Source: OMOG01 sp041485845
GTDB taxonomy: Bacteria; Acidobacteriota; Terriglobia; Bryobacterales; Bryobacteraceae
Direction: 5' to 3'
Assembly (NCBI GenBank): GCA_041485845.1
Contig: JBGPKH010000332.1
Span: 1 to 9,670 of the forward strand
Length of the DNA: 9,670 nucleotides
Below are positions 1 to 7,037 of this stretch, piece after piece. The translations under genes were made by a program, and so were the position numbers. The notes below the pieces were generated by a model that was given only the letters and a program-made list of their open reading frames with translations, was not told the origin of the DNA and searched no databases. Position 1 is the first letter of the stretch. Every line of letters begins with the position of its first letter.

Positions 1-142
1 AGGGCTCGAACTGCCGGTTTCGTAGCTCTGGGACTCGCAACGCGGCACCGGCCTGCTGGCGGCCGCCGTAAGCACTCCGGGCTGCAGATGTACCAGGCGG
101 TGAAGGAATTCTGCGCGAACTGGGCGTGGGCCGCTGAGCCCT

Positions 143-382
143 TCAGCCCAAAAGATCCAGCACCCGGCCCTGCATCTCATTCGCGATCTTCAGCATCCCG
201 ATATTCGCCGCGAATGCATTCTTCGCCAAAAGCAGCGCCACCATCTCGCGGCTCAGATCCACTGAATCCACCGGCACCCCATTGCTGGAATCGGCCCCCA
301 CCGAAGCCAACCGTCCGGCCGCCTTTTCCACCCGCGCCTGCGCCTGTTCCAAACCCTGCAATGCGATCGAAAAAATCTCCAT
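143..382 (-). CDS. Miniature flagellar basal-body rod (FlgC-like) protein
   Basis: This 79-residue protein resembles the two ends of a flagellar rod/hook protein joined without the middle. Residues 4-29 have the amphipathic N-terminal pattern of rod proteins (ALxGLxxAQxRVExAAxxLA). Residues 41-79 match the C-terminal rod motif (VDLSREMVALLLAKNAFAANI, then LKIANEM), which in FlgC/FlgG forms the coiled-coil stack. Full-length FlgC is about 130-150 residues, so the central domain is missing. There is no signal peptide and no membrane segment. The ATG directly abuts the stop of a possible six-codon leader ORF (383-403), and I see no strong Shine-Dalgarno site of its own. No other flagellar gene is visible nearby. 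The family resemblance is clear, but a role in a flagellum is not shown. It could be a stand-alone coiled-coil protein derived from the family. Confidence 0.7.
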   Translation of the reverse strand: MEIFSIALQGLEQAQARVEKAAGRLASVGADSSNGVPVDSVDLSREMVALLLAKNAFAANIGMLKIANEMQGRVLDLLG

Positions 383-403
383 CTACTGCTTATCGGCCGC
401 CAT
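383..403 (-). other. Possible six-codon leader ORF abutting the rod-like gene
   Basis: On the minus strand, an ATG at 403-401 opens a six-codon reading frame (MAADKQ) that stops at 385-383. The ATG of the rod-like gene follows with no gap (TAGATG). A purine-rich GGAAAG at 416-411 lies 7 nt before this ATG, a plausible ribosome site, whereas the rod-like gene has none of its own. A terminating ribosome could restart at the adjacent ATG. This is only a structural observation: a frame this short can arise by chance. Confidence 0.25.
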
Positions 404-423
404 TCGAAATCTTTCCGCCCCCA

Positions 424-452
424 TTGACAACCAATGATTCTATGCATAGAAT
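424..452 (+). promoter_or_regulatory. Sigma-70-type promoter of padR-ADOP operon
   Basis: A perfect -35 box TTGACA (424-429) and a near-consensus -10 box TAGAAT (447-452) are separated by the ideal 17 bp. Transcription would be expected to start about 6-9 bp after the -10 box, at roughly 458-461, which coincides with the padR ATG at 461. There is no Shine-Dalgarno sequence before that ATG, so the message is probably leaderless or nearly so. The 16-bp palindrome at 437-452 covers the -10 box, so a repressor bound there would block polymerase. Confidence 0.75.
437..452. promoter_or_regulatory. Perfect 16-bp palindrome, probable PadR operator
   Basis: ATTCTATGCATAGAAT is identical to its own reverse complement over 16 bp and includes the whole -10 hexamer. 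PadR proteins are dimeric winged-helix repressors that commonly bind palindromes in their own promoters, so autoregulation by the adjacent PadR is the natural reading. The site also lies in the spacer to the divergent rod-like gene and could affect it. The palindrome is seen directly. The identity of the bound protein is inferred. Confidence 0.65.
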
Positions 453-460
453 TTCTTAGT

Positions 461-802
461 ATGGCCAGAACGGCAGCCGACCCCAGCCTGCTCCCCGGTA
501 CCCTGGACCTCCTCATCCTGAAAACGCTCAGCCATGGCCCGCTCCACGGCTACGGCATTGCCCAGCAGATCAAGCTGGCGTCCGACGAGGTTCTGCAAGT
601 CGAGGAAGGCTCGCTTTACCCGGCCCTGCAGCGCCTGGAATTGAAGGGTTGGATCGAATCGGAGTGGCAACTCACGCCGCATAACCGGCGCGCGCGCTAC
701 TACCGGCTCAGCGCGGCGGGCCTGCGCCGTCTCGTCTCCGCGGAAGCCGAATACGGAAGGCTGGCTGACGCGGTCCGCCGGGTCCTGTTGTGGTCGCATT
801 AA
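461..802 (+). CDS. PadR family transcriptional regulator
   Basis: A 113-residue winged-helix repressor. The sequence from LLPGTLDLLILKTL through HGPLHGYGIAQQIK is the signature N-terminal helix-turn-helix region. It is followed by VEEGSLYPALQRLELKGWIES, the recognition helix, and RRARYYRLSAAG, the wing. The short C-terminal helix places it with the compact PadR proteins that accompany acidobacterial permeases. A start at 434 is in frame, but it lies inside the palindrome and upstream of the predicted transcription start. The ATG at 461 fits both the promoter and the usual family start (MA-x-x-LLPGTLDLLIL). The ADOP permease begins 5 bp after its stop, so the two are almost certainly co-transcribed. 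The protein probably represses its own operon through the palindrome at 437-452. The inducing signal is unknown. Confidence 0.93.
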   Translation: MARTAADPSLLPGTLDLLILKTLSHGPLHGYGIAQQIKLASDEVLQVEEGSLYPALQRLELKGWIESEWQLTPHNRRARYYRLSAAGLRRLVSAEAEYGRLADAVRRVLLWSH

Positions 803-807
803 CGACG

Positions 808-3387
808 ATGCTGCAAATCTGGAAGAAACTCGTTCGTTCCCGCCGCCGCGATCGGCTGGCCGCCCGGCTCCACGAGGAGCTCCAGTTCCACGTGGACCAG
901 AAAATCGCCGCGGGCCAACCCGTCGCCCAGGCGTGGCGCGAGGTGGGTAACCGCGCCCGCATTCTCGAATTGGCGGACGACGTGTGGTCGCTCGGCCGCC
1001 CCGAGCAGCTTTGGGCCGACCTGCGTTACGCCGCCCGAACCCTGCCCAAGTCGCCCGTCTTCTTCCTGCTGGCGGTGGCCGGCACGGCCTTGGGTGTCGC
1101 GGCCGTAACCTCGGTATTTTCCGTGGCCGACGAGGCTCTCCTACGCCCTTTGCCCTATCCCGAGTCGAACCGGCTCGTGGTCGTCTGGGACCAGTTGCGC
1201 AAGCTGGGCCTGTCGCGTTTCCCGGTCAGCAACGCCAACTACCTCGATTACCGCGCGCAGACCGCCGTGTTTGAGGATCTTGCGGCTTTCTCGCCGCGCG
1301 CCCTGATGGTCTCCGTGGGTGACCGCGCGCAGCGGGTCGCGGGCATGCAGGCCTCGGCCAACTTCCTGCCCCTCGCTGGCGGATCTCTGGAGCTGGGCCG
1401 CTGGTTCGACCCGCCCGAGAACCACTCGGCCCAGGCCCACGTAGCGGTCCTCAGCCACGAGTTCTGGCAGGCCCGCTTCGGCGGCAGCCCCGAGGCTATC
1501 GGCGCAACCATGCGCATCGACGACACCCCGTTTCGCGTCGTCGGCGTGCTGATACCCGGCTTCGGGTTCCGGGTCTCCGGGCAGACTCCCGACGTGTGGA
1601 TCCCCGCCGCGCTCGATCCCGACCCCGCCCGCAGTGCCGGCCAACTCCAGGCCCTGGGCCGTCTGAGCCGCAGCCTCACCCTGGCGCAGGCGCGCGCCCG
1701 CATGCAGGTAGTGGCGGCCGGGCTCAAGCAGCGCTATCGCACCGGAATGGGCCCCCACGGAGAGGATGGCGGGTATTCCATCGAGGTAGTCCCCCTCCGG
1801 GAAGTACTCCACGGCTCGACCCGCCCCACGCTCTACGCCATGGTGGCCGCCGGCACGATTCTCCTGCTCCTCAGCCTCACCAACACAGCGCTGCTGTGGA
1901 TGGGCCGCACGGTGGCGCGCCGCCGCGAAGCCGCGGTTCGCATGGCGCTGGGCGCTTCGCGCCTACGGGTCTGCCGCCAGCGATTCTTCGAAGCCCTGCT
2001 GCCGTCGCTTGCCGGCGGAGTCCTGGCGCTCGCAGTCACCGCGGGCGCCTTGCGCTTATTGAATGCCGCGCCGCACCAGGATCTCGCCAACTTCGGCGCC
2101 TTTACCGTAAACTATCGTGTGTTCTTCCTGAGTAGCGCCGTCATTCTGGCCTGCGTGGTATGCACTTCTCTAGCCCTCACCCGTTGGGTTCCCTTAGGGC
2201 CCGCCGAATTCGCCGGCCGGAGCGAGAGCCGCGCGCGGCCCGTTCTGCTCGCGATCCAGGTGGGCCTCTCCTGCGCGCTTCTGGCCCCCTCTCTCTTATT
2301 GGTCAGCAGCCTGACGGCCTTGCAGCGCGTCGACCCGGGGTTCCGCACCGCCGGTCTTTCGACCGCTACCGGGACTCTCCCGCCCTCCTATGGCAACGCC
2401 GCTCAAATCGCGGCCTACTACGAGCGCGTCGAGGAGCGGCTGGCGGAGCGGCTGGGGCCGCGAAACGTGACCGTCGCCTGGCGCCTGCCGCTGAGCTTCG
2501 GCCCGGGAGGCGATCCGTTCAGCATCGAAGGCCGGGTCTGGGGATCCTCCGGAGCCGTCCCCCAGTTCGCCCATCATCTGGGCGTGGGCCGCGAATATTT
2601 TTCCTTGCTGCGGATCCCCATTCTGGAAGGCCGCGGCTTCGATCCGCGCGATTTCTCCGAAGCCACCGGCGCGGCGGTCGTCAACCGGACTCTCGCCCGG
2701 GCATTCTGGCCGCACGAATCGCCGCTCGGCAAACGCATCGTGATGGGCGCGCCGCAGCCGGGAGTGGCCTGGCTCACCATCGTCGGAATCGTAGCCGACG
2801 TGCACAGCGCCGGACTGAGCAACCCGCCGCTCCCCCAGATTTACCGGCCGTTTTCGCAATACCCCGCGCGGACGGCCTCTTTGATCGCGGGTGGCGCCGG
2901 CGCGCTGGACCACATTCTCGCGGCCCTCGATCCCGAGGCGCCCGCCTACGCCGTCCAGACCATGGAACAGCACCTGGCCGCCGCGCTCGACCAGCCCAAG
3001 CTCCGAACCACCCTTTTCACCGCCTACGGCCTGCTGGCATTTGCGCTGGCCGCATTCGGCGTATACAGCCTGGCGACGTACGCCGCGGTTCGCCGGCGGC
3101 GCGAGTTCGCCCTGCGGTCCGCGCTCGGCGCCACCGCGCGCCGCCTGTTCGGGGTCATGTTTATGGACACCATGAAGCCCGCGGTTTACGGGGCGGCCGG
3201 CGGCTTGGCCGGGGCCTACTGGCTGGCCCGCGCCATGGCGGCGTCTCTCTACGCCACCAAGCCTGGGGAGCCTCGCTTTTACCTCGCGGCCGGACTTCTG
3301 GTTCTGACGGCAGCCGCACTCGCGGGCTGGTTGGGAGGGCGTCGTTTGTGGGCCATCGCACCGGCGGAGGTATTACGTTGTGAGTAG
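808..3387 (+). CDS. ADOP-type duplicated ABC permease (MacB/FtsX family)
   Basis: An 859-residue membrane protein built of two MacB/FtsX permease halves. A charged N-terminal extension of about 75 residues precedes the first membrane segment (about 83-106), followed by VADEALLRPLPYPES, a family signature. A large extracytoplasmic MacB-PCD-like domain spans about 110-335. Four more membrane segments lie near 341-365, 396-417, 438-458 and 478-502. A second periplasmic domain follows, then three final segments near 736-762, 789-811 and 823-845. The FtsX loop motif occurs twice, as RRREAAVRMALGAS and RRREFALRSALGAT, which shows the internal duplication. No ATP-binding domain or ATPase gene is present, as is usual for acidobacterial orphan permeases, so the partner and substrate are unknown. 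An alternative GTG start at 790 would overlap padR. I prefer 808 because the protein then begins like its relatives, but neither start has a clear ribosome site. Confidence 0.9.
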   Translation: MLQIWKKLVRSRRRDRLAARLHEELQFHVDQKIAAGQPVAQAWREVGNRARILELADDVWSLGRPEQLWADLRYAARTLPKSPVFFLLAVAGTALGVAAVTSVFSVADEALLRPLPYPESNRLVVVWDQLRKLGLSRFPVSNANYLDYRAQTAVFEDLAAFSPRALMVSVGDRAQRVAGMQASANFLPLAGGSLELGRWFDPPENHSAQAHVAVLSHEFWQARFGGSPEAIGATMRIDDTPFRVVGVLIPGFGFRVSGQTPDVWIPAALDPDPARSAGQLQALGRLSRSLTLAQARARMQVVAAGLKQRYRTGMGPHGEDGGYSIEVVPLREVLHGSTRPTLYAMVAAGTILLLLSLTNTALLWMGRTVARRREAAVRMALGASRLRVCRQRFFEALLPSLAGGVLALAVTAGALRLLNAAPHQDLANFGAFTVNYRVFFLSSAVILACVVCTSLALTRWVPLGPAEFAGRSESRARPVLLAIQVGLSCALLAPSLLLVSSLTALQRVDPGFRTAGLSTATGTLPPSYGNAAQIAAYYERVEERLAERLGPRNVTVAWRLPLSFGPGGDPFSIEGRVWGSSGAVPQFAHHLGVGREYFSLLRIPILEGRGFDPRDFSEATGAAVVNRTLARAFWPHESPLGKRIVMGAPQPGVAWLTIVGIVADVHSAGLSNPPLPQIYRPFSQYPARTASLIAGGAGALDHILAALDPEAPAYAVQTMEQHLAAALDQPKLRTTLFTAYGLLAFALAAFGVYSLATYAAVRRRREFALRSALGATARRLFGVMFMDTMKPAVYGAAGGLAGAYWLARAMAASLYATKPGEPRFYLAAGLLVLTAAALAGWLGGRRLWAIAPAEVLRCE

Positions 3388-3426
3388 CCTCCCAGCTTCT
3401 TAAAGCTCGGCGCTAAGTCCGCCGAT

Positions 3427-3780
3427 ATGTTAGTTATGCAGGACGAAAGGCGATCGGAAGTTCGCATGTTGTGCGCAGACATGGTGGAAGTCTGCTGGAA
3501 GGATCAGGCCGGTAGGAAACGGCGGGTAATGGGCCTCCTGGAGGATATTTCTCAATCCGGGGCCTGCGTCCAACTGGAGACCGCCGTGCCGTTGGGGGTC
3601 CTCATCCATTGGGAAAGCCCCAAGCGACAGTTCACCGGTCGCGTTCAGTATTGCGTCTACCGCGAGATCGGCTATTTCATCGGCGTGGAGTTCGATTCCA
3701 CCTCGAAGTGGTCGAAGAGAGCCTACAAGCCGCAGCACCTCCTCGATTTACAGCAGCTCCTCGCCAACGCCAAGAAGTAG
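3427..3780 (+). CDS. PilZ-domain protein
   Basis: A 117-residue single-domain PilZ protein. The two c-di-GMP-binding signatures are present: RxxxR at residues 9-13 (R-SEV-R) and DxSxxG at 40-45 (D-I-S-QS-G). A beta-rich segment follows, ending in the typical IGVEF strand (about 82-89) and a C-terminal helix. It should bind the second messenger c-di-GMP and act as a small cytoplasmic adaptor for motility, adhesion or secretion, but no partner is encoded beside it. The ATG at 3427 has no obvious Shine-Dalgarno site, and 3436 is an in-frame alternative. It lies 39 bp after the permease on the same strand. Read-through from that operon is possible, but PilZ genes are not a usual part of ADOP loci. 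Confidence 0.88.
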   Translation: MLVMQDERRSEVRMLCADMVEVCWKDQAGRKRRVMGLLEDISQSGACVQLETAVPLGVLIHWESPKRQFTGRVQYCVYREIGYFIGVEFDSTSKWSKRAYKPQHLLDLQQLLANAKK

Positions 3781-3800
3781 GACAGGCCTCCGGCCTGTCC
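3780..3800. repeat. GC-rich perfect hairpin after the PilZ gene
   Basis: GGACAGGCC (3780-3788) and its exact complement GGCCTGTCC (3792-3800) form a 9-bp stem with a 3-nt loop, starting at the last base of the PilZ stop codon. No T-run follows, so it is not a classical intrinsic terminator. It could protect the 3' end of the message, or be one copy of a small dispersed palindromic repeat. No second copy is in this window. Confidence 0.6.
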
Positions 3801-3862
3801 AAAGGCCGCTCGCCGCTCTGCCCCACCCACCCCTCGAATGCATTAACTTATTAGGGATACCT

Positions 3863-4474
3863 ATGACACACGCCTCCTCGCACCTCACCGGAATCGACTG
3901 GCTGGTGATCGGGCTTTACTTCAGCGTTCTGCTTTGTGTCGCGTGGTGGGTCGTCCGCAAAAGCAAAGACTCCGCCGCCGATTACTTCCTCGCCGGACGC
4001 AACCTGGGATGGTGGATCATCGGCGCATCCATCTTCGCGTCCAACATCGGCTCCGAGCACGTGGTCGGACTCGCCGGCTCCGGCGCCACCAGCGGCGTCG
4101 CCATGGCGCACTACGAATTGCACGCCTGGTGCCTGCTGGTCCTCGGCTGGGTCTTCGTACCGTTCTACATGCGGTCGAAAGTCTTCACCATGCCGGAGTT
4201 CCTGGAACGGCGCTTCAGCGAGAGCTCCCGCTACATCCTCTCCATCGTCTCCCTGATCACCTTCGTCGTCTCCAAAATCGCGGTCGGCATCTTCGCCGGC
4301 GGCGTGGTCTTCGGCACCCTCTTTCCCGAGTTGCACCTGAGCCTCGGCGGCAATTGGGAATGGGCCTCGGCTCCCTGCTCGAGGTGGTCGGAGTGGTCGG
4401 AAACGCGCGCCACTTGGGACTCGACGAGAGCGCCGGGCCGTACCACTACCTGCCCCAGTTTCAAAATGTCGTAG
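3863..4474 (+). pseudogene. Truncated sodium:solute symporter (SSS/SGLT-like), 5' part
   Basis: Residues 1-163 (to about 4351) are the N-terminus of a sodium/solute symporter. They include a first membrane helix at about 11-31, the hallmark DYFLAGRNLGWW at about 40-51, and the IGASIFASNIGSEHVVGLAGSG helix, closely resembling bacterial SGLT-type transporters. MPEFLERRF follows at 110-118, then further hydrophobic helices. Members of this family are about 500-600 residues, so only the first four or so helices remain. After LSLGG the frame continues for about 40 residues of non-family sequence to a stop at 4474, because the DNA there belongs to another gene in another frame. The 5' end looks intact, with AGGG at 3853-3856 six bases before the ATG. 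The fragment cannot transport by itself. The break could be a real recombination or an assembly error. Confidence 0.8.
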
Positions 4475-4620
4475 GCCATGTGCGGTTGCACATCCTTACC
4501 GCCGGCGGCGCCGGCGACTTGGCCGCGCTCGTCCGCCGCAAACTCCGTGACATGGACAAAGACCTGCCGGTGTTTGAAGTAACGAGCCTGAACGCGCATT
4601 CTGCTATGTTGATCGGTGCG
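4375..4620 (+). pseudogene. Remnant of a second ADOP permease (second periplasmic domain)
   Basis: In the frame of the downstream phosphatase, 4375 onward reads LLEVVGVVGNARHLGLDES, then a YxYLPQ-like stretch, then LAALVRRKLRDMDKDLPVFEVTSLNAH. This is the same order as in the complete permease upstream, where the corresponding motifs are WLTIVGIVADVHSAGLSN, IYRPFSQ and LAALDPEAPAYAVQTMEQHLAA. It is therefore an ~80-residue piece of the second MacB-like domain, lacking all membrane segments. It begins within about 25 bp of the point where the symporter similarity stops and fades out near 4620. The two permease copies differ clearly, so this is not a recent duplication of the neighbouring gene. 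No start codon of its own is convincing. Confidence 0.75.
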
Positions 4621-4668
4621 TCGATACGCCGACGGCCTCAGCCAAAACGATTACATGCGAGCGCGGAC

Positions 4669-5631
4669 ATGGGCTACGACATCATTGGGGACATCCACGG
4701 TTATGACCAAAAATTAGAAGCCCTGTTATACAAGCTTGGCTATCGCAACAAGGCCGGCGTCTGGCGTCACTCCGAGCGGCAGGCGATCTTCGTGGGAGAC
4801 TTCATCGACCGCGGTCCGTCACAAGTGCACTGCGTCAACACGGTGCGCCGCATGGTCGAGGCCGGTGTCGCTCTCGCGGTCATGGGCAATCACGAACTGA
4901 ATGCCATCGCATGGCACACTCCCGATCCCAGGAATTCCGGCGAGTACCTGCGCCCGCACTACAGTCCAAAATGGGGCGAGAAGAACCGGAAACAGCACGC
5001 AGCCTTCCTGACCGAAGTGGAGAACAAGCCAGCGCTGCACGCCGAAATCATCGATTGGTTCCTGACTCTCCCCCTCTGGTTGGATCTGCCGGAACTGCAG
5101 GTGGTACATGCTTGTTGGCACGGACCATTCATGGCGTGGCTCTCGCCCCAACTGCACGAGGGCCGGTGCCTGACTCGGGACTTGATGGTGCCGGCGACGG
5201 ACGAACCGGCGAACGAAGCTGACAAAGACAACGCTACGCCCACCATCTACAAAGCCGTCGAGGCCCTCACCAAAGGCATCGAGATTCCCTTGCCCGCCGG
5301 TCACGATTTTCGCGACAAAGATGGCATTCGGCGGACCCGGGTGCGTGTGCGTTGGTGGGACGAACAAGGCATCACATACAGTTCGGCAGCGATGTTGTCC
5401 CCAGTGGAACGGGCGGCATTGCCCGAATTACCGATCCCAAAGCATGCGCGGGTTGAAACGGTCGTCAAGCCGACCTTCTTTGGGCATTACTGGCTCACCG
5501 GCGCGCCGTCGCTGCAATCCAGCAGCGCCGTCTGCGTTGATTACAGCGCCGGAAATGGCGGCGCCCTGGTGGCCTACCGCTTTGATGGGGAGCAGGATCT
5601 GTCACCCGAGCACTTCGTATGGGTGACTTAG
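4669..5631 (+). CDS. Metallophosphatase (PPP/calcineurin-like)
   Basis: A 320-residue protein carrying the full set of binuclear-metal phosphatase motifs: GDIHG with D8 and H10, GDFIDRG with D44, D47 and R48, and GNHE with N74 and H75. Downstream are candidate metal-ligand histidines at H147 (VVHACWH) and H273 (FFGHYWLTG). The pattern is that of the PPP family, which includes bacterial Ser/Thr protein phosphatases and diadenosine-tetraphosphatase/PrpE-type enzymes. The exact substrate cannot be told from sequence alone. The ATG at 4669 starts right at the first beta-strand (MGYDIIGDIHG), as in relatives. The frame is open upstream through the permease remnant, so a longer fusion product is formally possible. 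The Shine-Dalgarno site is weak. The gene converges with the minus-strand operon, leaving 111 bp between the two stops and no clear terminator. Confidence 0.9.
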   Translation: MGYDIIGDIHGYDQKLEALLYKLGYRNKAGVWRHSERQAIFVGDFIDRGPSQVHCVNTVRRMVEAGVALAVMGNHELNAIAWHTPDPRNSGEYLRPHYSPKWGEKNRKQHAAFLTEVENKPALHAEIIDWFLTLPLWLDLPELQVVHACWHGPFMAWLSPQLHEGRCLTRDLMVPATDEPANEADKDNATPTIYKAVEALTKGIEIPLPAGHDFRDKDGIRRTRVRVRWWDEQGITYSSAAMLSPVERAALPELPIPKHARVETVVKPTFFGHYWLTGAPSLQSSSAVCVDYSAGNGGALVAYRFDGEQDLSPEHFVWVT

Positions 5632-5742
5632 GCTACCCGATCAATCAACCCCTCATGCGGCAATTGCCCTTCGACACAAGGTTAGGCACCGTCCTTGCAT
5701 CACACAGGCCGCCAGTGCCACCGAACCGGAATTCCGAACTCG

Positions 5743-6999
5743 TCAACGGATCCGCAGCGTTGTTCTCCAGCGTTTCTCCTCGGTGCCGCCGCCCCTCCTC
5801 TTTACTTCCCGCAGAACTTCAGCGCGTAAATCCGGATGGACCTCAACGGGATGTAAGCAATGCCAGGGGTAGCGATCCAGCAGAACAAATGCCCCGTCAA
5901 GAGAATCCGCCCGCTGGCTGCGTGAGGAAAACTCGCTTGCCCCAATCGAATCATCTTCTTTGTGCAAACCGGACAACGCAGCTTCGTCGCGTTCGATCCA
6001 GAACTGGTAGTTCTCGGCAGCAGTCTTTTCCCGCAGAAGCTTGACTGCGCCACCCTCCGAGCTAACCTTCAGTACAACCTCGGCAATCCGCTTTGAAGTC
6101 GGCCGGTCGTTGTCGTAGCCGCCGCAAGTCACGAAAATGAACGACTGCACGTCGACAAAATCGACCGCACCAAGAGGCCGGAGAAGAGCGAGACAATTCC
6201 TTCCCATTCGCAGCAGCGCTTCGTATGTTTCCCAGTTGGGCGTGGATTTGTACTTCAGGTCGAACCCGAGCGTTTCGGCTGCGCGCTTTGTAACCCTCGG
6301 CTTCAAGAACATATGGGCGCCTGGACGGGCGAAGTATGGAAGGACGGTGGCGACCGGCCAGGTCGCAACTCGTCCTCTCGCTGCTGGCAGGGAGCATACG
6401 GCGTCGGCATACTGGCTAAATACCCGGCCATTAACTGGATTGGTTTCCAAGAGTTCGAGAAGGGCCTGGAAAAAGGACCTGGCCGCATTTTCATCTTGCA
6501 TCGCGTCGTGAAATGCGCTGCCTTCAAATCGTGGGGCCAGCAAGTTTACGGTGCGGAGCACCGATAAGGCTTTTGTCGCGAGTACCTTGACCTCACCTCG
6601 TAACAGGAGGTCTTTAGCCTCGCCGAGCAGCGTCTGGAGACCGTCATGGGCTCCTACTTTGTAACGCCGTTCTTCCTTTCGATACCTTGCATCGCCGAAT
6701 CCCCGTGGAAACTCGTGCAAAAATTTTCGCTTCAAAGACTGCAGAGATAGGCCTTTGCCCGGGACAACGCAACCACCACCCTCTTGGACAAGGGGAGGCA
6801 GGTGATCCAGCATCGGGTCCGACTGCAAAACTGCAAGCCGCAGGGCTGGATTATCCCACCGCAGTTTCTTCGCCATGTTGCCCTCGATGTCCCTGAAGAC
6901 GATGTGCAGGTTGTCGCCCGCAATGTGAACTATCTTTCCAGGACCCCACTGTGGAGCGTCCGTTTTCTCGACCAGCGTGCCTTCCTTGTACTGTGCCAT
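5743..6999 (-). CDS. Protein with N-terminal DUF3553-like domain
   Basis: A 418-residue protein and the last gene of the minus-strand operon. Residues about 5-55 (EGTLVEKTDAPQWGPGKIV, then LHIVFRDIEGNMAKKL) fit the small beta-barrel DUF3553 pattern, with the conserved W-G-x-G-K and V-x-F-x-D-x-x-G. Residues about 80-290 are mostly helical and include LKPRVTKRAAETLGFDLKYK and LRPLGAVDFVDVQSFIFVTCGG, which look like a conserved domain I cannot name. The last ~120 residues are charged and less ordered, ending in an Arg-rich tail. No membrane segment or signal peptide is seen. The start is well supported: AGGAGA at 7009-7004 is 4 nt before the ATG, and the truncated IMPase gene ends 38 nt upstream. 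The cellular role is unknown. Confidence 0.82.
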   Translation of the reverse strand: MAQYKEGTLVEKTDAPQWGPGKIVHIAGDNLHIVFRDIEGNMAKKLRWDNPALRLAVLQSDPMLDHLPPLVQEGGGCVVPGKGLSLQSLKRKFLHEFPRGFGDARYRKEERRYKVGAHDGLQTLLGEAKDLLLRGEVKVLATKALSVLRTVNLLAPRFEGSAFHDAMQDENAARSFFQALLELLETNPVNGRVFSQYADAVCSLPAARGRVATWPVATVLPYFARPGAHMFLKPRVTKRAAETLGFDLKYKSTPNWETYEALLRMGRNCLALLRPLGAVDFVDVQSFIFVTCGGYDNDRPTSKRIAEVVLKVSSEGGAVKLLREKTAAENYQFWIERDEAALSGLHKEDDSIGASEFSSRSQRADSLDGAFVLLDRYPWHCLHPVEVHPDLRAEVLREVKRRGGGTEEKRWRTTLRIR

Positions 7000-7003
7000 C
7001 AGT

Positions 7004-7009
7004 TCTCCT
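7004..7009 (-). promoter_or_regulatory. Ribosome binding site of the DUF3553-like gene
   Basis: On the minus strand AGGAGA lies 4 nt before the ATG at 6999-6997. It is the best Shine-Dalgarno match in the operon and fixes this start. Confidence 0.75.
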
Positions 7010-7037
7010 GTGAACCGCTTTCGATTTCGATGCGGCG

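Noticed and set aside
1..23. tRNA T-arm-like GTTCGAGCC on the minus strand
   Set aside because: The bases flanking the TTCGAGC loop do not form the required five-pair stem, and no acceptor or anticodon arm is visible.
1..142. Possible C-terminal end of an upstream protein on the plus strand (for example ADVPGGEGILRELGVGR before a TGA at 134-136)
   Set aside because: Protein-like stretches appear in different frames and each frame is soon interrupted. A consistent gene would need two frame changes in 140 bp, and I recognise no family. The window edge prevents a decision.
1141..1812. Long open frame on the minus strand inside the permease gene
   Set aside because: It is the antisense shadow of a GC-rich gene: no family motif, and fully inside the strongly supported permease.
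2160..3383. 407-residue plus-strand frame overlapping the permease
   Set aside because: The product is very Arg/Pro/Gly-rich with no domain and overlaps the second half of the permease in another frame, typical of a GC-driven shadow.
3394..3411. AGCTT-CTTA-AAGCT stem after the permease as a terminator
   Set aside because: The stem has only five weak pairs and no T-run follows.
3851..4336. Minus-strand frame antisense to the symporter fragment
   Set aside because: Its Asp/Glu/Gly-rich composition is the complement of hydrophobic codons in the symporter, which has clear family motifs.
3934..4374. Upstream part of the long frame leading into the phosphatase
   Set aside because: Before 4375 the translation is an Arg-rich out-of-frame reading of the symporter. 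Only the part from 4375 on resembles a protein family.
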